The notes: generated from the sequence alone by a model not told the origin. DNA of 64,000 nt from Rhabdothermincola sediminis (GCF_014805525.1 NZ_JACFSZ010000001.1:237556-301555), one strand, 5' to 3'. Numbered from the stretch's first letter, positions 50,821 to 60,311 are shown. Made by a program: numbers and translations.

Positions 50821-50830
50821 ACGCTAGCGT
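50821..50830. promoter_or_regulatory. Palindromic bidirectional -10 between serC and the aminotransferase gene
   Basis: ACGCTAGCGT is self-complementary and contains TAGCGT on both strands. On the minus strand it lies 8 nt before the serC GTG (leaderless); on the plus strand it would serve the aminotransferase gene with a leader of about 40 nt. Confidence 0.45.
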
Positions 50831-50877
50831 CGCCCTTCGACCCTCCGATCCGGCCGCTGTCCGAGGACCGACCCGCC

Positions 50878-52089
50878 ATGACACCGACCCACCAGCGCAT
50901 CGCCGCCCGTGTGGCGGCCATCACCGAATCCGCCACCCTCGCCGTCGACGCCCGGGCCAAGGCGTTGAAGGCCGCCGGCGAGTCGGTCATCGGCTTCGGA
51001 GCGGGCGAGCCGGACTTCCCGACCCCGCCTCACATCGTCGAGGCCGCGGTCGAGGCCTGCCGGGACCCTCGCAACCACCGCTACACCCCGGCAGGAGGCT
51101 TGCCCGAGCTGAAGGAGGCAATCGCGGTCAAGACCCGGCGCGACTCGGGGTTGGCGATCTCCTCCGACCAGGTCCTGGTGACCAACGGTGGCAAGCACGC
51201 GGTCTACAACGCGCTCACCACGCTGCTCGACCCTGGCGACGAGGTGCTGCTCCCCGCGCCCTACTGGACCACCTACCCCGAGCCGATCGCGCTCGCGGGA
51301 GCGAGAGCCGTGGTGCTCCCCACCGACGAGTCAACCGGTTTCCGGGTCACCGTGGAGCAGCTCGACGCGGCCTGCACCGAGGCCACCAAGGCGCTGCTGT
51401 TCGTCTCCCCGTCGAACCCGACCGGGGTGGTCTATCCCGAAAGCGAGGTGCGAGCCATCGGCGAGTGGGCGCTCGAGAAGGGCATCTGGGTGGTCACCGA
51501 CGAGATCTACGAGCACCTCACCTTCGGCGAGCACCGCTTCGCGTCGATGCCCGCGTTGGTGCCGGAGCTGGCGGAGCGTTGCGTGGTGCTCAACGGCGTG
51601 GCCAAGACCTACGCGATGACCGGTTGGCGGGTGGGCTGGATGATCGGCCCGACCGACCTCATCGCTGCGGCCACCAACTTCCAGTCGCACGTCACCTCCA
51701 ACGTGGCCAACGTCAGCCAGCGAGCCGCGCTCGCCGCGGTCGCCGGTGACCTCGATGCGGTGGCCGAGATGCGGGCCGCGTTCGAGCGTCGGAGCCGCAC
51801 GATCCATCGGATGCTCAACGAGATCCCCGGCGTCACGGCCATCGAGCCCCAGGGCGCGTTCTACGCCTTCCCGTCGATGCGGGGGGTGCTGGGCAGGACG
51901 ATCGCCGGTCGCCAGCCCGCCACCACGCTCGACCTGGCCGAGCTGATCCTGGAGGAGGCCAAGGTGGCGATCGTGCCCGGCGAGGCCTTCGGCGCGCCCG
52001 GCTATGCCCGGCTCTCATTCGCGCTGAGCGACGACGACCTGGTCGAAGGGGTGTCGCGCATCGGCGCGCTGCTCGCCACTGCGACGTAG
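50878..52089 (+). CDS. Class I/II PLP aminotransferase (aspartate aminotransferase type)
   Basis: 403 residues. The N-terminus [49 protein letters not shown], the PLP Lys in [20 protein letters not shown] and the late arginine in [14 protein letters not shown] match subgroup I-gamma aspartate aminotransferases. It probably makes aspartate from oxaloacetate and glutamate, possibly with wider specificity. It ends 2 nt before the S9 peptidase gene, so the two are likely co-transcribed. Confidence 0.93.
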   Translation: MTPTHQRIAARVAAITESATLAVDARAKALKAAGESVIGFGAGEPDFPTPPHIVEAAVEACRDPRNHRYTPAGGLPELKEAIAVKTRRDSGLAISSDQVLVTNGGKHAVYNALTTLLDPGDEVLLPAPYWTTYPEPIALAGARAVVLPTDESTGFRVTVEQLDAACTEATKALLFVSPSNPTGVVYPESEVRAIGEWALEKGIWVVTDEIYEHLTFGEHRFASMPALVPELAERCVVLNGVAKTYAMTGWRVGWMIGPTDLIAAATNFQSHVTSNVANVSQRAALAAVAGDLDAVAEMRAAFERRSRTIHRMLNEIPGVTAIEPQGAFYAFPSMRGVLGRTIAGRQPATTLDLAELILEEAKVAIVPGEAFGAPGYARLSFALSDDDLVEGVSRIGALLATAT

Positions 52090-52091
52090 CG

Positions 52092-54089
52092 ATGACCCGG
52101 CTCCTGCCCTACGGTTCCTGGCCCTCGCCGATCTCGGCCGGCCTGATCGTCGAGCACGCGGTGTCGATCGGCGAGGTGGCCGTCGGCACCGACGACGTGT
52201 GGTGGTCGGAGCTGCGCCCCCAGGAGGGAGGACGGGTCGCGGTCGTCCGCCACCGCCCGGGCGGCGAGCAGCTCGACGTGCTCCCAGAGGGCTGGTCGGC
52301 GCGCACCCGGGTGCACGAGTACGGCGGGGGAGCGTGGTGGCTCCACGACGATGCCCTGTTCTTCGCCAACTGGGCCGACCAACGGCTGTACCGGCTCGAC
52401 GGTCACGGCTCGCCGCGCCCGCTGACCCCCGAGCCGCCCCGCCCGGGAGCTGACCGCTACGCGGACGGGCGGGTCACGGTCGACGGACGGTTCGTCGTCT
52501 GCGTCCGGGAGCGCCACCGGGATGGCGCGGAGCCGGTGAACGAGCTGGTGGCGCTGGACGCGCACGACGGCGGCGAGCCGGCCGTGCTGGTGTCCGGCCC
52601 GGACTTCGTGTCCTTCCCCCGCCTCAGCCCGGACGGCCGGCGGCTGTGTTGGACCCAGTGGAACCACCCCGACATGCCCTGGGATGCCACGGAGCTGTGG
52701 GTGGCCGAGCTCGAGGAGCGGAGCGGCTCCCTCGCCCTCGCCGGGGCGCGGCCGGTGGCGGGCGGTCCCGGTGAGTCGATCTTCCAACCCGAGTGGGTGG
52801 CGGACGGGTCGTTGTTGTTCGCGTCGGATCGCAACGACTGGTGGAACCTCTACCGGCTGCCCGCGGCCCACCTCGACGCCACCACCGACTCGGGCTCTCC
52901 CCCCGAGGCGGAGGCGGTGGTGGTCGTCGATGGCGACATCGGGGTCCCGCAGTGGGTGTTCGGCCTGTCCCGCTACGCCCCGCTCGCCGATGGCCGTCTG
53001 CTGGTGGCCTGTGCCCGGGACGGGGTCGACCACCTGCTGGTGGCCGAGCAGACCGCCGGCGGCTGGGTTACCCACCCGCTCGACACCCCGTTCACTGCCA
53101 TCTCCGCGGTGCACGCCTTCGGCGAGGGAGCGGTGCTGGTGGGCGCATCGTTCACCGTGGAGCCCTCCGTGGTGGTCGCCAGCATCCCCGCCGGCGGCGG
53201 CTCGATCGACGTGGCGCACCTGCGACCGCCGCGCCGGCTCGGTGTCGACGAGCGGTGGTTCTCGGTCCCCGAACCGGTGACGTTCCCGACAGCGGACGGC
53301 GAGCAGGCCCACGCGCTGCTGTACCGCCCGACGAACCTGGAGGTGCGCGCGCCCGACGGCGAGCGCCCGCCGCTGGTGGTGATCAGCCACGGCGGCCCCA
53401 CCGCCGCGGCCCGACCGCAGCTCAACCTCACCATCCAGTACTGGACGTCGCGTGGCCTCGCGGTGGCCGACGTCAACTACCGGGGCAGTTCGGGATATGG
53501 GCGCCGCTACCGGGAGGCGCTCGCCGGCCGGTGGGGGATCGCGGACGTCGAGGACTGCACGGCGGTGGCCTCGTTCCTGGCAGCCCGCGGTGACGTCGCC
53601 GCCGATCGGCTGGCCATCCGGGGCTCGAGTGCCGGGGGGTTCACGACCCTGTGCGCGCTCGCCTTCCACGACGTCTTCGATGCCGGGGCGAGCCTGTACG
53701 GCGTCAGCGACCTCGAAGCCCTGGCCCGTGACACCCATAAGTTCGAGTCCCGCTACCTGGACCGGCTGGTGGGCCCGTATCCGGCGGCGAGAGACCGGTA
53801 CGTGGAGCGCTCGCCGATCCATCATGCCGACCGGATCGGGTGCCCGGTTATCGTCTTCCAAGGGTTGGAGGACGAGATCGTGCCGCCCGACCAGGCGGAG
53901 GTGCTGGTGGCGGCGCTTCGGGCCAAGGGTCTCCCGGTGGCCTACCTGGCCTTCGAGGGCGAGCAGCACGGGTTCCGCCGGGCGGAGACCATCGAGCGCG
54001 TCCTCGAGGCGGAGCTGTACTTTTACGGCCGGGTGCTCGGCTTCGACCTCGCCGACCCGGTCGAACCGGTCGAGATCGAGAACCTCTGA
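52092..54089 (+). CDS. S9 family (prolyl oligopeptidase-like) peptidase
   Basis: 665 residues. An N-terminal beta-propeller (about 20-400) shows repeated PRLSPDGRRLCWTQW-like blades. The C-terminal alpha/beta-hydrolase domain has VISHGGPTAAA, YRGSSGYGRRYREAL, the nucleophile in IRGSSAGGFTTL, Asp in LEDEIVPPDQAEVL and His in EGEQHGF, a complete triad. It has no signal peptide, so it should act in the cytosol on short peptides or acylaminoacyl peptides. It follows the aminotransferase gene by 2 nt. Confidence 0.92.
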   Translation: MTRLLPYGSWPSPISAGLIVEHAVSIGEVAVGTDDVWWSELRPQEGGRVAVVRHRPGGEQLDVLPEGWSARTRVHEYGGGAWWLHDDALFFANWADQRLYRLDGHGSPRPLTPEPPRPGADRYADGRVTVDGRFVVCVRERHRDGAEPVNELVALDAHDGGEPAVLVSGPDFVSFPRLSPDGRRLCWTQWNHPDMPWDATELWVAELEERSGSLALAGARPVAGGPGESIFQPEWVADGSLLFASDRNDWWNLYRLPAAHLDATTDSGSPPEAEAVVVVDGDIGVPQWVFGLSRYAPLADGRLLVACARDGVDHLLVAEQTAGGWVTHPLDTPFTAISAVHAFGEGAVLVGASFTVEPSVVVASIPAGGGSIDVAHLRPPRRLGVDERWFSVPEPVTFPTADGEQAHALLYRPTNLEVRAPDGERPPLVVISHGGPTAAARPQLNLTIQYWTSRGLAVADVNYRGSSGYGRRYREALAGRWGIADVEDCTAVASFLAARGDVAADRLAIRGSSAGGFTTLCALAFHDVFDAGASLYGVSDLEALARDTHKFESRYLDRLVGPYPAARDRYVERSPIHHADRIGCPVIVFQGLEDEIVPPDQAEVLVAALRAKGLPVAYLAFEGEQHGFRRAETIERVLEAELYFYGRVLGFDLADPVEPVEIENL

Positions 54090-54136
54090 CGTTCCGTCCA
54101 CCCGCCGGCCGGCGGGGGAGCGAGCGGGGGCAGGAC

Positions 54137-54478
54137 ATGACCGACGATCCCGCGTACGACGCGATCGCTCGATTCGTCACCGAGCGCGAAGCCCGCCGAG
54201 CGGTGGAGTCCCTCGTGGGGCACGGCATCGGCGCGACCTGGGAGCCGACCCCGGTGCCCGACCCCGACACCGGGCGGCAGACCTTCACCTTGCTGGTCGT
54301 GCCCGGTGACGGCTCGCGCGCCCGGGAGATCCTGGGGTTGCCGCCGGTCGCCGGGGAGCAGGTCACCGGGCGGCGCAAGCTGCCCCAGTGGGCGTACGTC
54401 GTGGGGATCTTCGTGGCCGCGCTGATCATCCTGCCGACCATCGCCTTCTTCGTGAGCTACAAGCTGGCCGGCGGCTGA
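54137..54478 (+). CDS. Small tail-anchored membrane protein, function unknown
   Basis: 113 residues from ATG. A soluble domain (about 1-75, with REARRAVESLVGHGIGATWE and TFTLLVVPGDGSRAREILGL) resembles a DUF2007-like/ACT-sized alpha-beta unit, followed by one C-terminal transmembrane helix (about 90-112). It should be anchored by its tail with the domain in the cytosol. It lies 47 nt after the peptidase gene and upstream of serA. Confidence 0.7.
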   Translation: MTDDPAYDAIARFVTEREARRAVESLVGHGIGATWEPTPVPDPDTGRQTFTLLVVPGDGSRAREILGLPPVAGEQVTGRRKLPQWAYVVGIFVAALIILPTIAFFVSYKLAGG

Positions 54479-54556
54479 GACCCGTCGCGATCGGGTGCTC
54501 ACGATCACCACGGAGCGCATTGGCGGGTGCGGCCGCCCACCGGACAGGATGGCGCC

Positions 54557-56122
54557 ATGGCCCGCATCCTGGTGACCGAGACCATCGCCGAGGGCGGCCT
54601 CGAACGGCTGCGAGCGGCCGGGCACGAGGTCGACGTGCGGTCGCCCTCCTCCGCCGAGGAGCTGCTGGAACTGGTGCGTGGCGCCCAGGCGCTGATCATC
54701 CGGTCCGCGACCCAGGTCACCGCCGAGGTGCTCGAGGCGGGCTCGGAGCTCGTGGTGGTGGGACGGGCCGGCATCGGCCTGGACAACGTCGACGTCGCCG
54801 CGGCCACCGAGCGGGGCGTGATGGTCGTCAACGCACCCCAGTCGAACGTCCTGTCGGCCGCCGAGCACACGATGGCGCTGCTCCTCGCGCAGGCACGGAA
54901 CATCCCTCAGGCGAACGCGGCGCTGAAGGAAGGGCGCTGGGAGCGCTCGCGCTGGACGGGGGTGGAGCTCTCGGACAAGACGCTCGGCATCGTCGGCCTG
55001 GGCCGCATCGGCAAGCTGGTGGCGCAGCGGGCCCTGGCGTTCGGCATGCGCCTCGTGGCCTACGACCCATTCGTCTCGGCGGAGCGGGCCCGCCAGCTCA
55101 GCGTGGAGCTGCTCGAGCTCGACGAGCTGATGGCGGTCGCCGACTTCGTGACCCTGCACGTGGCCAAGACACCCGAGACCGTCGGGCTGATCGACGCCGC
55201 CCGGCTGGAGAAGGCCAAGCCCGGCATCCGCATCATCAACGTCGCCCGGGGCGGCATCGTCGACGAAACGGCCCTCGCGGAGGCCATCCGCTCGGGCCAC
55301 GTGGCGGGAGCGGCGCTCGACGTGTTCGACACCGAGCCCTGCACCGAGTCACCGCTGTTCGAGCTGCCCAACGTCGTCGTCACGCCGCATCTCGGTGCGA
55401 GCACCCACGAGGCGCAGGACAAGGCCGGCGACACCATCGCCGAGCAGGTCGTGCTGGCGCTCGCCGGTGACTTCGTGCCCTTCGCGGTCAACGTCAGCGC
55501 AGCCGAGGCCTCCGAGACGGTGCGGCCGTTCCTGCCGATGGCCGAGCGGCTGGGCGAGCTGTTCGCCTCGCTGTCCGGCCTCGCCGGATCGCTGGAGATC
55601 GAGTATCAGGGCCAGATCGCCGGCTACGACACGCGGATCCTCACCCTGGCGGTGCTCAAGGGGTTCTTCGGCCGTGTGAGCGACCAGCCGGTGTCGTACG
55701 TGAACGCTCCGGCCCTCGCGGAAGAGCGGGGCATCGAGGTGCGCGAGTCGTCCACGACCACCTCGCACGACTACGTGAACCTCATCGCCCTGCGGGGTGG
55801 TGGCCATGCGCTGGCCGGCACGCTGGTGGGCCTCAAGGGCGAGCCGCGGATCGTGATGGTCGACGACCACACGGTCGACGTGCCGCCGGCCCGCCACATG
55901 CTGGTGGTGCGCAACGAGGACCGCCCCGGCATGATCGGGGTGGTCGGCACGGCGCTCGGCCGGGCGGGCATCAACATCGCCGACATGGACGTGGGCCGCT
56001 CCGCCGAGGGGGTACCGGCGCTGATGGTGCTGGCCACCTCCCAGAGCGTCCCGGTCGAGGTCCAAGAGGAGCTGCGGGCCGCGGGCGGGATCATCTCGGT
56101 GCATGCGGTCGACCTGTCCTAG
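54557..56122 (+). CDS. serA: D-3-phosphoglycerate dehydrogenase, long form
   Basis: 521 residues. The NAD domain has GLGRIGKLVAQRALAFGM, NVARGGIVDETAL (catalytic Arg) and PHLGASTHEAQ (catalytic His). After about residue 315 comes the allosteric substrate-binding domain, then a C-terminal ACT domain starting HMLVVRNEDRPGMIGVVGTA. This layout is like mycobacterial SerA, which is inhibited by serine. It catalyses the first step of serine synthesis. The start has no clear ribosome site; CAGGAT lies 6 nt upstream. Confidence 0.96.
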   Translation: MARILVTETIAEGGLERLRAAGHEVDVRSPSSAEELLELVRGAQALIIRSATQVTAEVLEAGSELVVVGRAGIGLDNVDVAAATERGVMVVNAPQSNVLSAAEHTMALLLAQARNIPQANAALKEGRWERSRWTGVELSDKTLGIVGLGRIGKLVAQRALAFGMRLVAYDPFVSAERARQLSVELLELDELMAVADFVTLHVAKTPETVGLIDAARLEKAKPGIRIINVARGGIVDETALAEAIRSGHVAGAALDVFDTEPCTESPLFELPNVVVTPHLGASTHEAQDKAGDTIAEQVVLALAGDFVPFAVNVSAAEASETVRPFLPMAERLGELFASLSGLAGSLEIEYQGQIAGYDTRILTLAVLKGFFGRVSDQPVSYVNAPALAEERGIEVRESSTTTSHDYVNLIALRGGGHALAGTLVGLKGEPRIVMVDDHTVDVPPARHMLVVRNEDRPGMIGVVGTALGRAGINIADMDVGRSAEGVPALMVLATSQSVPVEVQEELRAAGGIISVHAVDLS

Positions 56123-56160
56123 CCGGCGGTCGTGCCCGGCGATGTCGCCGGCCAGTGGCG

Positions 56161-56568
56161 CTAGGTGACGGTGATCGTCACTTGGCCGCCGGGGTGCACG
56201 GTGCAGGCACCCTGGTAGACGCCCGCCCGGTCGAAGCGGTGGACGAGCTCCTCGCCGGCCCGAACCGCGAAGGGACCGACCTCGTGGGTCCGGTCGTCGT
56301 CGTTGCGGACCACGAAGGTGGTGCCCACCTTCAGGCGCAGATCGGTCGGGATGAGCTCGACCGGCTGGCCCGCGTCGATCTGGCGGCCGGTGCCGGCGGG
56401 GATCACCACTCGGTACTCGCTCGGCCGGTCACCGAGCACCACCGCCGCGACACCGACCGCCGCCAGGACCATCAGCACCGCCCCGGCGGCCATCATCGCC
56501 CACACCACGAGCGCGGGGGAGCGACCGGGCCGCGGCTCGGAGCTGGCGACTTCAGGATGGTCGTTCAC
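56161..56568 (-). CDS. Cupredoxin-like membrane-anchored protein
   Basis: 135 residues from GTG. A cytosolic tip and one transmembrane helix (about 22-45) are followed by a beta-barrel-sized domain. Its end has the pattern TTFVVRNDDDRTHEVGPF then YQGACTVHPGGQVTITV: His, Cys and His in cupredoxin order, with the axial Met not obvious. Binding of copper outside the membrane is plausible. It is translationally coupled to the upstream SCO1 gene (GTGA overlap), which supports a copper role. Confidence 0.75.
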   Translation of the reverse strand: MNDHPEVASSEPRPGRSPALVVWAMMAAGAVLMVLAAVGVAAVVLGDRPSEYRVVIPAGTGRQIDAGQPVELIPTDLRLKVGTTFVVRNDDDRTHEVGPFAVRAGEELVHRFDRAGVYQGACTVHPGGQVTITVT

Positions 56569-57233
56569 GCCGACGCTCCCTCGAGCAGGAGGCGCAGGTC
56601 GTGGGCCATGTCCTCTGGTGGTGTGCCGAACGGCCACTCGACGAGCACCGTGCCGCCGGTGTCGACCACGTAGGTGGTGGCGCTGTGGGCCACCTCCACC
56701 GTGCCGTCCGGGAGGCGATCCACCCGCGATGACGCACCGAACGCCTGCTCCGCGGCGCGCAGCGTCTCCAGGTCGGTGGTGCGGATCGCGTGGTAGCGGT
56801 CGGCGAAGGAGGCCAGGTAGGCCGAGAGGCGCTCGGGAGCGTCCCGCTCGGGGTCGACGGTGATCATCGCCAGGTCGATCCGTCGGCCGTCGCCACCGAG
56901 CAGCTCCCGCGCGGCGCGCAGGTCGGCCAGGGTGGTGGGGCAGACGTCCGGGCAGCTCGTGTAGCCGAAGTACACCACGAGCAGCTCGCCCGGGGCCGAC
57001 CGGAAGCGGAAGGTGTCACCGGTGCCGCCGACGGTCGCATCGGGCAGACTGATCGAGCCCACCTCGAGCGGGGTGGCGCGGGTGATGCCGAGCAGCTCGG
57101 TCGAGTCGGTCCTGCCCGGTCCGGCCCTCTCATCGGACCCACAGCTCATCAGGGTCGTGGTGAGGGCCAGTGCGATCATCCCCACGAGGAGGGATCGCCA
57201 GCGCCGAGTCGGGTAGGAGGGCATGGGAGGCAT
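56565..57233 (-). CDS. SCO1/SenC family copper metallochaperone lipoprotein
   Basis: 222 residues from the first ATG; a second ATG 9 nt later is equally possible. A signal peptide ends in the lipobox LMSC, giving an outer-face lipoprotein. The thioredoxin-like domain has YFGYTSCPDVCPTTLADL, the CxxxC copper motif, a conserved DPERDAPERL and a late His in VEVAHSATTYVVD. SCO proteins deliver copper or reduce cysteines for the CuA site of cytochrome oxidase. It is in one unit with the cupredoxin-like gene and divergent from the PCuAC gene. Confidence 0.92.
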   Translation of the reverse strand: MPPMPSYPTRRWRSLLVGMIALALTTTLMSCGSDERAGPGRTDSTELLGITRATPLEVGSISLPDATVGGTGDTFRFRSAPGELLVVYFGYTSCPDVCPTTLADLRAARELLGGDGRRIDLAMITVDPERDAPERLSAYLASFADRYHAIRTTDLETLRAAEQAFGASSRVDRLPDGTVEVAHSATTYVVDTGGTVLVEWPFGTPPEDMAHDLRLLLEGASA

Positions 57234-57434
57234 TCTGGCTGCTGGTGGGGCGGCAGGGAGGCCGGGATCCGAGATCGGGCCGATGGTCCGGTGTGAGAGG
57301 GGACCAAGGTCCCACGAGTGGCGGGCCAGGAGCCTTGTTCGGTGCGATCGGGTGGTGCGCTCGGGCTCCTGGCGGCGAGAATCACGGCGCCTCGTCCCCC
57401 GAAGACCCCGGATCTCGAGCACAGGAGTCGCCGA

Positions 57435-58028
57435 ATGACGTCGATCCGCCTTCCTCTCGCCGCAGCAGGCCTGGCCCTCGCCGCCGCCAGCTTCGTGACC
57501 GGTTGTGGCAAGGACGAGACCGGTACCACCGCCGCGACCACGACCACCGCTGCCATTGCTGCCCCTCCGGTGGTGTCGGACGCGTGGTGTCGCACGTCGC
57601 CCATGGTCGCCGACGCCGGCGCCTGCTACCTGGTGATCAGCAACAGCTCCAGCGAGGCGGCCCGGCTGGTGGGCGCCTCCGTGCCGCCCTCGATCGCGGG
57701 GAAGGCCGAGCTCCACGAGACGGTGCAGGTCGGCGGCATGGAGGGCTCGGGCACCACGACTGGGGCTGGCATGGGGAGCAGTTCACCCGGCGGGACCATG
57801 GCCGGCAACATGCCCGACACCACCATGAGCGGCGGCATGATGCAGATGCGCGAGGTCGACGCCATCGAGGTGCCGGCCGGGGGCACCGTCGAGCTGAAGC
57901 CCGGTGGCTACCACGTCATGTTGCTGGAGCTGGCCGAGCCCCTGACGGAGGGAACGATGGTTCCGCTCACCCTGCGGTTCGAAGGCTTCGACCCCGTGGT
58001 GGTCGAGGCGGAGGTGCGCTCCGGCTGA
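57435..58028 (+). CDS. PCu(A)C copper chaperone with Met-rich insertion
   Basis: 197 residues, ATG preceded by CAGGAG. Signal peptide with lipobox FVTGC (about residue 24), then a Thr-rich linker. The PCuAC domain has VVSDAWCRTSPMV, AGACYLVISNSS, ELHETVQ, MMQMREVDAIEVPAGGTVEL and GGYHVMLLEL, giving the His/Met copper ligands. Between the first His and the MxM motif lies a Met/Gly/Ser/Thr-rich insertion of about 40 residues with several extra Met, which may hold additional Cu(I). It hands copper to oxidase assembly with SCO1, encoded divergently next door. Confidence 0.9.
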   Translation: MTSIRLPLAAAGLALAAASFVTGCGKDETGTTAATTTTAAIAAPPVVSDAWCRTSPMVADAGACYLVISNSSSEAARLVGASVPPSIAGKAELHETVQVGGMEGSGTTTGAGMGSSSPGGTMAGNMPDTTMSGGMMQMREVDAIEVPAGGTVELKPGGYHVMLLELAEPLTEGTMVPLTLRFEGFDPVVVEAEVRSG

Positions 58029-58050
58029 CGCCGACCACCTGAGCCGGTCA

Positions 58051-58104
58051 TCGAGCACGCTGGCTCGCGGCGGTGAGCACCGAGCCGGGAGCCAGCGTGC
58101 TCGA
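58051..58104. terminator. Perfect inverted repeat between PCuAC and small membrane protein genes
   Basis: Arms 58051-58066 and 58089-58104 pair at all 16 positions around a 22-nt loop, between convergent genes. No T run follows, so if it terminates it acts as a U-less hairpin on both strands. Confidence 0.65.
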
Positions 58105-58109
58105 CGGCG

Positions 58110-58394
58110 TCAGTTGTTCGAGGGAGCGGCCTCCTCGACCGCGCTGACCTCGGCATCGCTCGGGGCGTCGCTCGCGGCCTCGCCGTTCGTGGCCTCCGTG
58201 CCCACCTCGCTCGTGCTCAGGCTCTGCTCATTCGCGGAGCCGGCCGGCGTCTCGGTCGACAGCGGTGGCCACGGCTCGAGCGACGCGGGGACCTCGGGCG
58301 GCGCGGTGAGCTTCTTCACCACGACGGCGATGCCCACACCGACGGCGGCGATGAGACCCAGCTTGAACGTGATGCGGAACACCTTACGGATCAT
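58110..58394 (-). CDS. Small membrane protein with acidic tail, function unknown
   Basis: 94 residues, ATG preceded by a strong AGGAGG. One N-terminal transmembrane helix (about 9-27, FKLGLIAAVGVGIAVVV) is followed by an acidic, Ser/Ala/Glu-rich tail without secondary-structure pattern. Similar short proteins with KLTAPP after the helix occur in Acidimicrobiia-type genomes (impression, not searched). Function is unknown. It is divergent from the leuA leader. Confidence 0.65.
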   Translation of the reverse strand: MIRKVFRITFKLGLIAAVGVGIAVVVKKLTAPPEVPASLEPWPPLSTETPAGSANEQSLSTSEVGTEATNGEAASDAPSDAEVSAVEEAAPSNN

Positions 58395-58523
58395 GGCGAC
58401 CTCCTGGCCGGTGGTGACGATGGTTGGCAGCCCTGGACAGCGGCGATGGCGCGAACGTTGGCGCCGCGGTTCCCGCCGGGTACCGTACCCAACGCCGCCC
58501 GAGCATGCTCGGGCGCAACGTGC

Positions 58524-58552
58524 TTGACGGTCCTCGCCACCGCTGACACCAT
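58524..58552 (+). promoter_or_regulatory. Promoter of the leuA leader
   Basis: TTGACG (58524-58529) and CACCAT (58547-58552) are separated by 17 nt. The leader-peptide ATG lies 10 nt beyond the -10. Confidence 0.55.
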
Positions 58553-58562
58553 GGTCCCCGCT

Positions 58563-58604
58563 ATGCAGATCCACATCGTCGTCGAGGAGCTTCTCCTTCG
58601 GTAG
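58563..58604 (+). CDS. leuA leader peptide (attenuator peptide)
   Basis: The 13-residue open frame MQIHIVVEELLLR has three consecutive Leu codons just before the final Arg, and no ribosome site. The Leu codons lie in a small perfect hairpin (AGGAG-CTT-CTCCT, 58585-58597), a second hairpin follows at 58605-58631, and an intrinsic terminator at 58635-58671, all before leuA. This is the standard arrangement of a leucine attenuator. A shortage of Leu-tRNA would stall the ribosome on the Leu codons and allow readthrough. The frame ends 138 nt before the leuA ATG. Confidence 0.75.
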   Translation: MQIHIVVEELLLR

Positions 58605-58634
58605 GGCGAGCGCCCCACATAGGTGCTCGCCGAG

Positions 58635-58671
58635 CCTCCTGCGCCCACGGGCCAGGGGGTTTTTTGTTTGT
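58635..58671 (+). terminator. Attenuator terminator of leuA
   Basis: CCTCCT pairs with AGGGGG and an inner GCCC with GGGC, followed directly by TTTTTTGTTTGTT. The long T run is striking in this GC-rich sequence and gives a textbook intrinsic terminator, placed between leader peptide and leuA. The 5' arm CCTCCT can alternatively pair with AGGAG at the Leu codons, a possible antiterminator. Confidence 0.75.
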
Positions 58672-58742
58672 TCGGCGGGGCTCCTCCCGGTGGCCGGCCG
58701 CCGTCCCGATCAACCCGAGCCACGAGCGAAAGGCACAGACCC

Positions 58743-60311
58743 ATGAGCAACAGCGACCAGGTGATCATCTTCGACACCACGCTGCGCGACGGTGAGCAGT
58801 CGCCCGGGATCTCCCTCGACCAGGGCGAGAAGCTCGAGATCGCGGAGCAGCTCGCTCGGCTCGGTGTCGACGTCATCGAGGCCGGGTTCCCGGTGGCCAG
58901 CCAAGGTGACTTCGAGGCCGTCCAGGCGATCGCCCGGTCGGTGCGCGGCCCGGTGATCTGCGGACTGTCGCGCACCGCGCTGGCCGACATCGACCGGTGC
59001 TGGGAGGCGATCCAGGATGCGGAGCGGGCGCGGATCCACACCTTCATCGCCACCAGCGAGATCCACATGCGCAACAAGCTGCGGATGACCCCCGAGCAGG
59101 TGAAGCAGGAAGCGGCCCGCGCCGTCGCTCACGCCCGCTCCTACACCGACGACGTGGAGTTCTCACCGGAGGACGCGTCCCGCTCGGACTTCGACTTCAT
59201 GTGCGAGGTGCTCCAGGTGGCGGTCGACAACGGGGCCACGACCCTGAACATCCCCGACACCGTCGGCTACGGCATCCCCGAGGAGTACGCCGCCCGGCTG
59301 CGAGCGGTGCGCGAGAAGGTCTCGGGCGACTACGTGATCTCCACCCACTGCCATGACGACCTCGGGCTGGCGGTGGCGAACTCGCTGGCGGGGGTGCATG
59401 CCGGGGCCCGCCAGGTCGAATGCACGATCAACGGGATCGGCGAGCGCGCCGGCAACGCGGCCATGGAGGAGGTCGTGATGGCCCTGCGCACCCGGCCCGA
59501 CTACTTCGGTGGAGTGGACACCCGCATCCGGGCGGAGGAGCTGGCCCGCACCAGCCGGCTGGTGAGCCGGCTCACCGGCTACCCGGTGCAGTACAACAAG
59601 GCGGTCGTCGGCCGGAACGCCTTCGCCCACGAGTCGGGTATCCACCAGGACGGGGTGCTCAAGGAACGCACCACCTACGAGATCATCGACCCCAGCGCGG
59701 TGGGCGCGGGCGGCAGCCAGATCGTGCTCGGCAAGCACTCCGGCCGCCATGCCTTCGCCGACACGCTGAAGAAGATGGGCTACGACCTGCACGGCGACGC
59801 GCTGAACCAGGCGTTCACCCGGTTCAAGGAGCTCGCCGATCGCAAGGTGCAGCTCACCGACGCCGATCTGGAGGCGCTGGTGGCGGAGGAGATCGGCGAC
59901 ACCGTGCGCTACGCCTTCCAGCTGGTGTCGGTCGACTGCCACGGGGGCACCAACACCACGCCCACCGCGACGGTCGTGCTCGACCACGGGGGCGAGAAGC
60001 TGGAGGCCACCGCCCACGGTGACGGCATGGTCGAAGCCGCCTGCACCGCCATCAAGCAGGCCACGGGCATCTCGGGGCGGCTCACCGACTACTCGGTCAC
60101 CTCGGTGACCGGTGGTGTGGACGCGCTGGCCGACGTGGCGCTGCGCTTCGAGGTGGACGGCGTGGCGATGCCGGGTCGCGGCCTGTCGACCGACGTGGTG
60201 GAGGCCTCGGCCCGGGCCTTCCTCAACGCCATCAACCGCATCGTGCGGGTGCGTGACACCGGCGATGACCGGACCGCGGTCGACCGCCCGGGCTCGTTGC
60301 GCGGCGTGTGA
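58743..60311 (+). CDS. leuA: 2-isopropylmalate synthase
   Basis: 522 residues, ATG start. The opening [40 protein letters not shown], metal-binding [15 protein letters not shown] and [19 protein letters not shown] are typical of type I LeuA. The C-terminal regulatory domain (from about 385) carries [13 protein letters not shown] and [18 protein letters not shown], the leucine-binding region. It condenses 2-oxoisovalerate with acetyl-CoA, the first step of leucine synthesis. Feedback inhibition by Leu plus the attenuator upstream give two levels of control. A GAGCGAAAGG-like sequence lies 10 nt before the ATG. Confidence 0.96.
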   Translation: MSNSDQVIIFDTTLRDGEQSPGISLDQGEKLEIAEQLARLGVDVIEAGFPVASQGDFEAVQAIARSVRGPVICGLSRTALADIDRCWEAIQDAERARIHTFIATSEIHMRNKLRMTPEQVKQEAARAVAHARSYTDDVEFSPEDASRSDFDFMCEVLQVAVDNGATTLNIPDTVGYGIPEEYAARLRAVREKVSGDYVISTHCHDDLGLAVANSLAGVHAGARQVECTINGIGERAGNAAMEEVVMALRTRPDYFGGVDTRIRAEELARTSRLVSRLTGYPVQYNKAVVGRNAFAHESGIHQDGVLKERTTYEIIDPSAVGAGGSQIVLGKHSGRHAFADTLKKMGYDLHGDALNQAFTRFKELADRKVQLTDADLEALVAEEIGDTVRYAFQLVSVDCHGGTNTTPTATVVLDHGGEKLEATAHGDGMVEAACTAIKQATGISGRLTDYSVTSVTGGVDALADVALRFEVDGVAMPGRGLSTDVVEASARAFLNAINRIVRVRDTGDDRTAVDRPGSLRGV

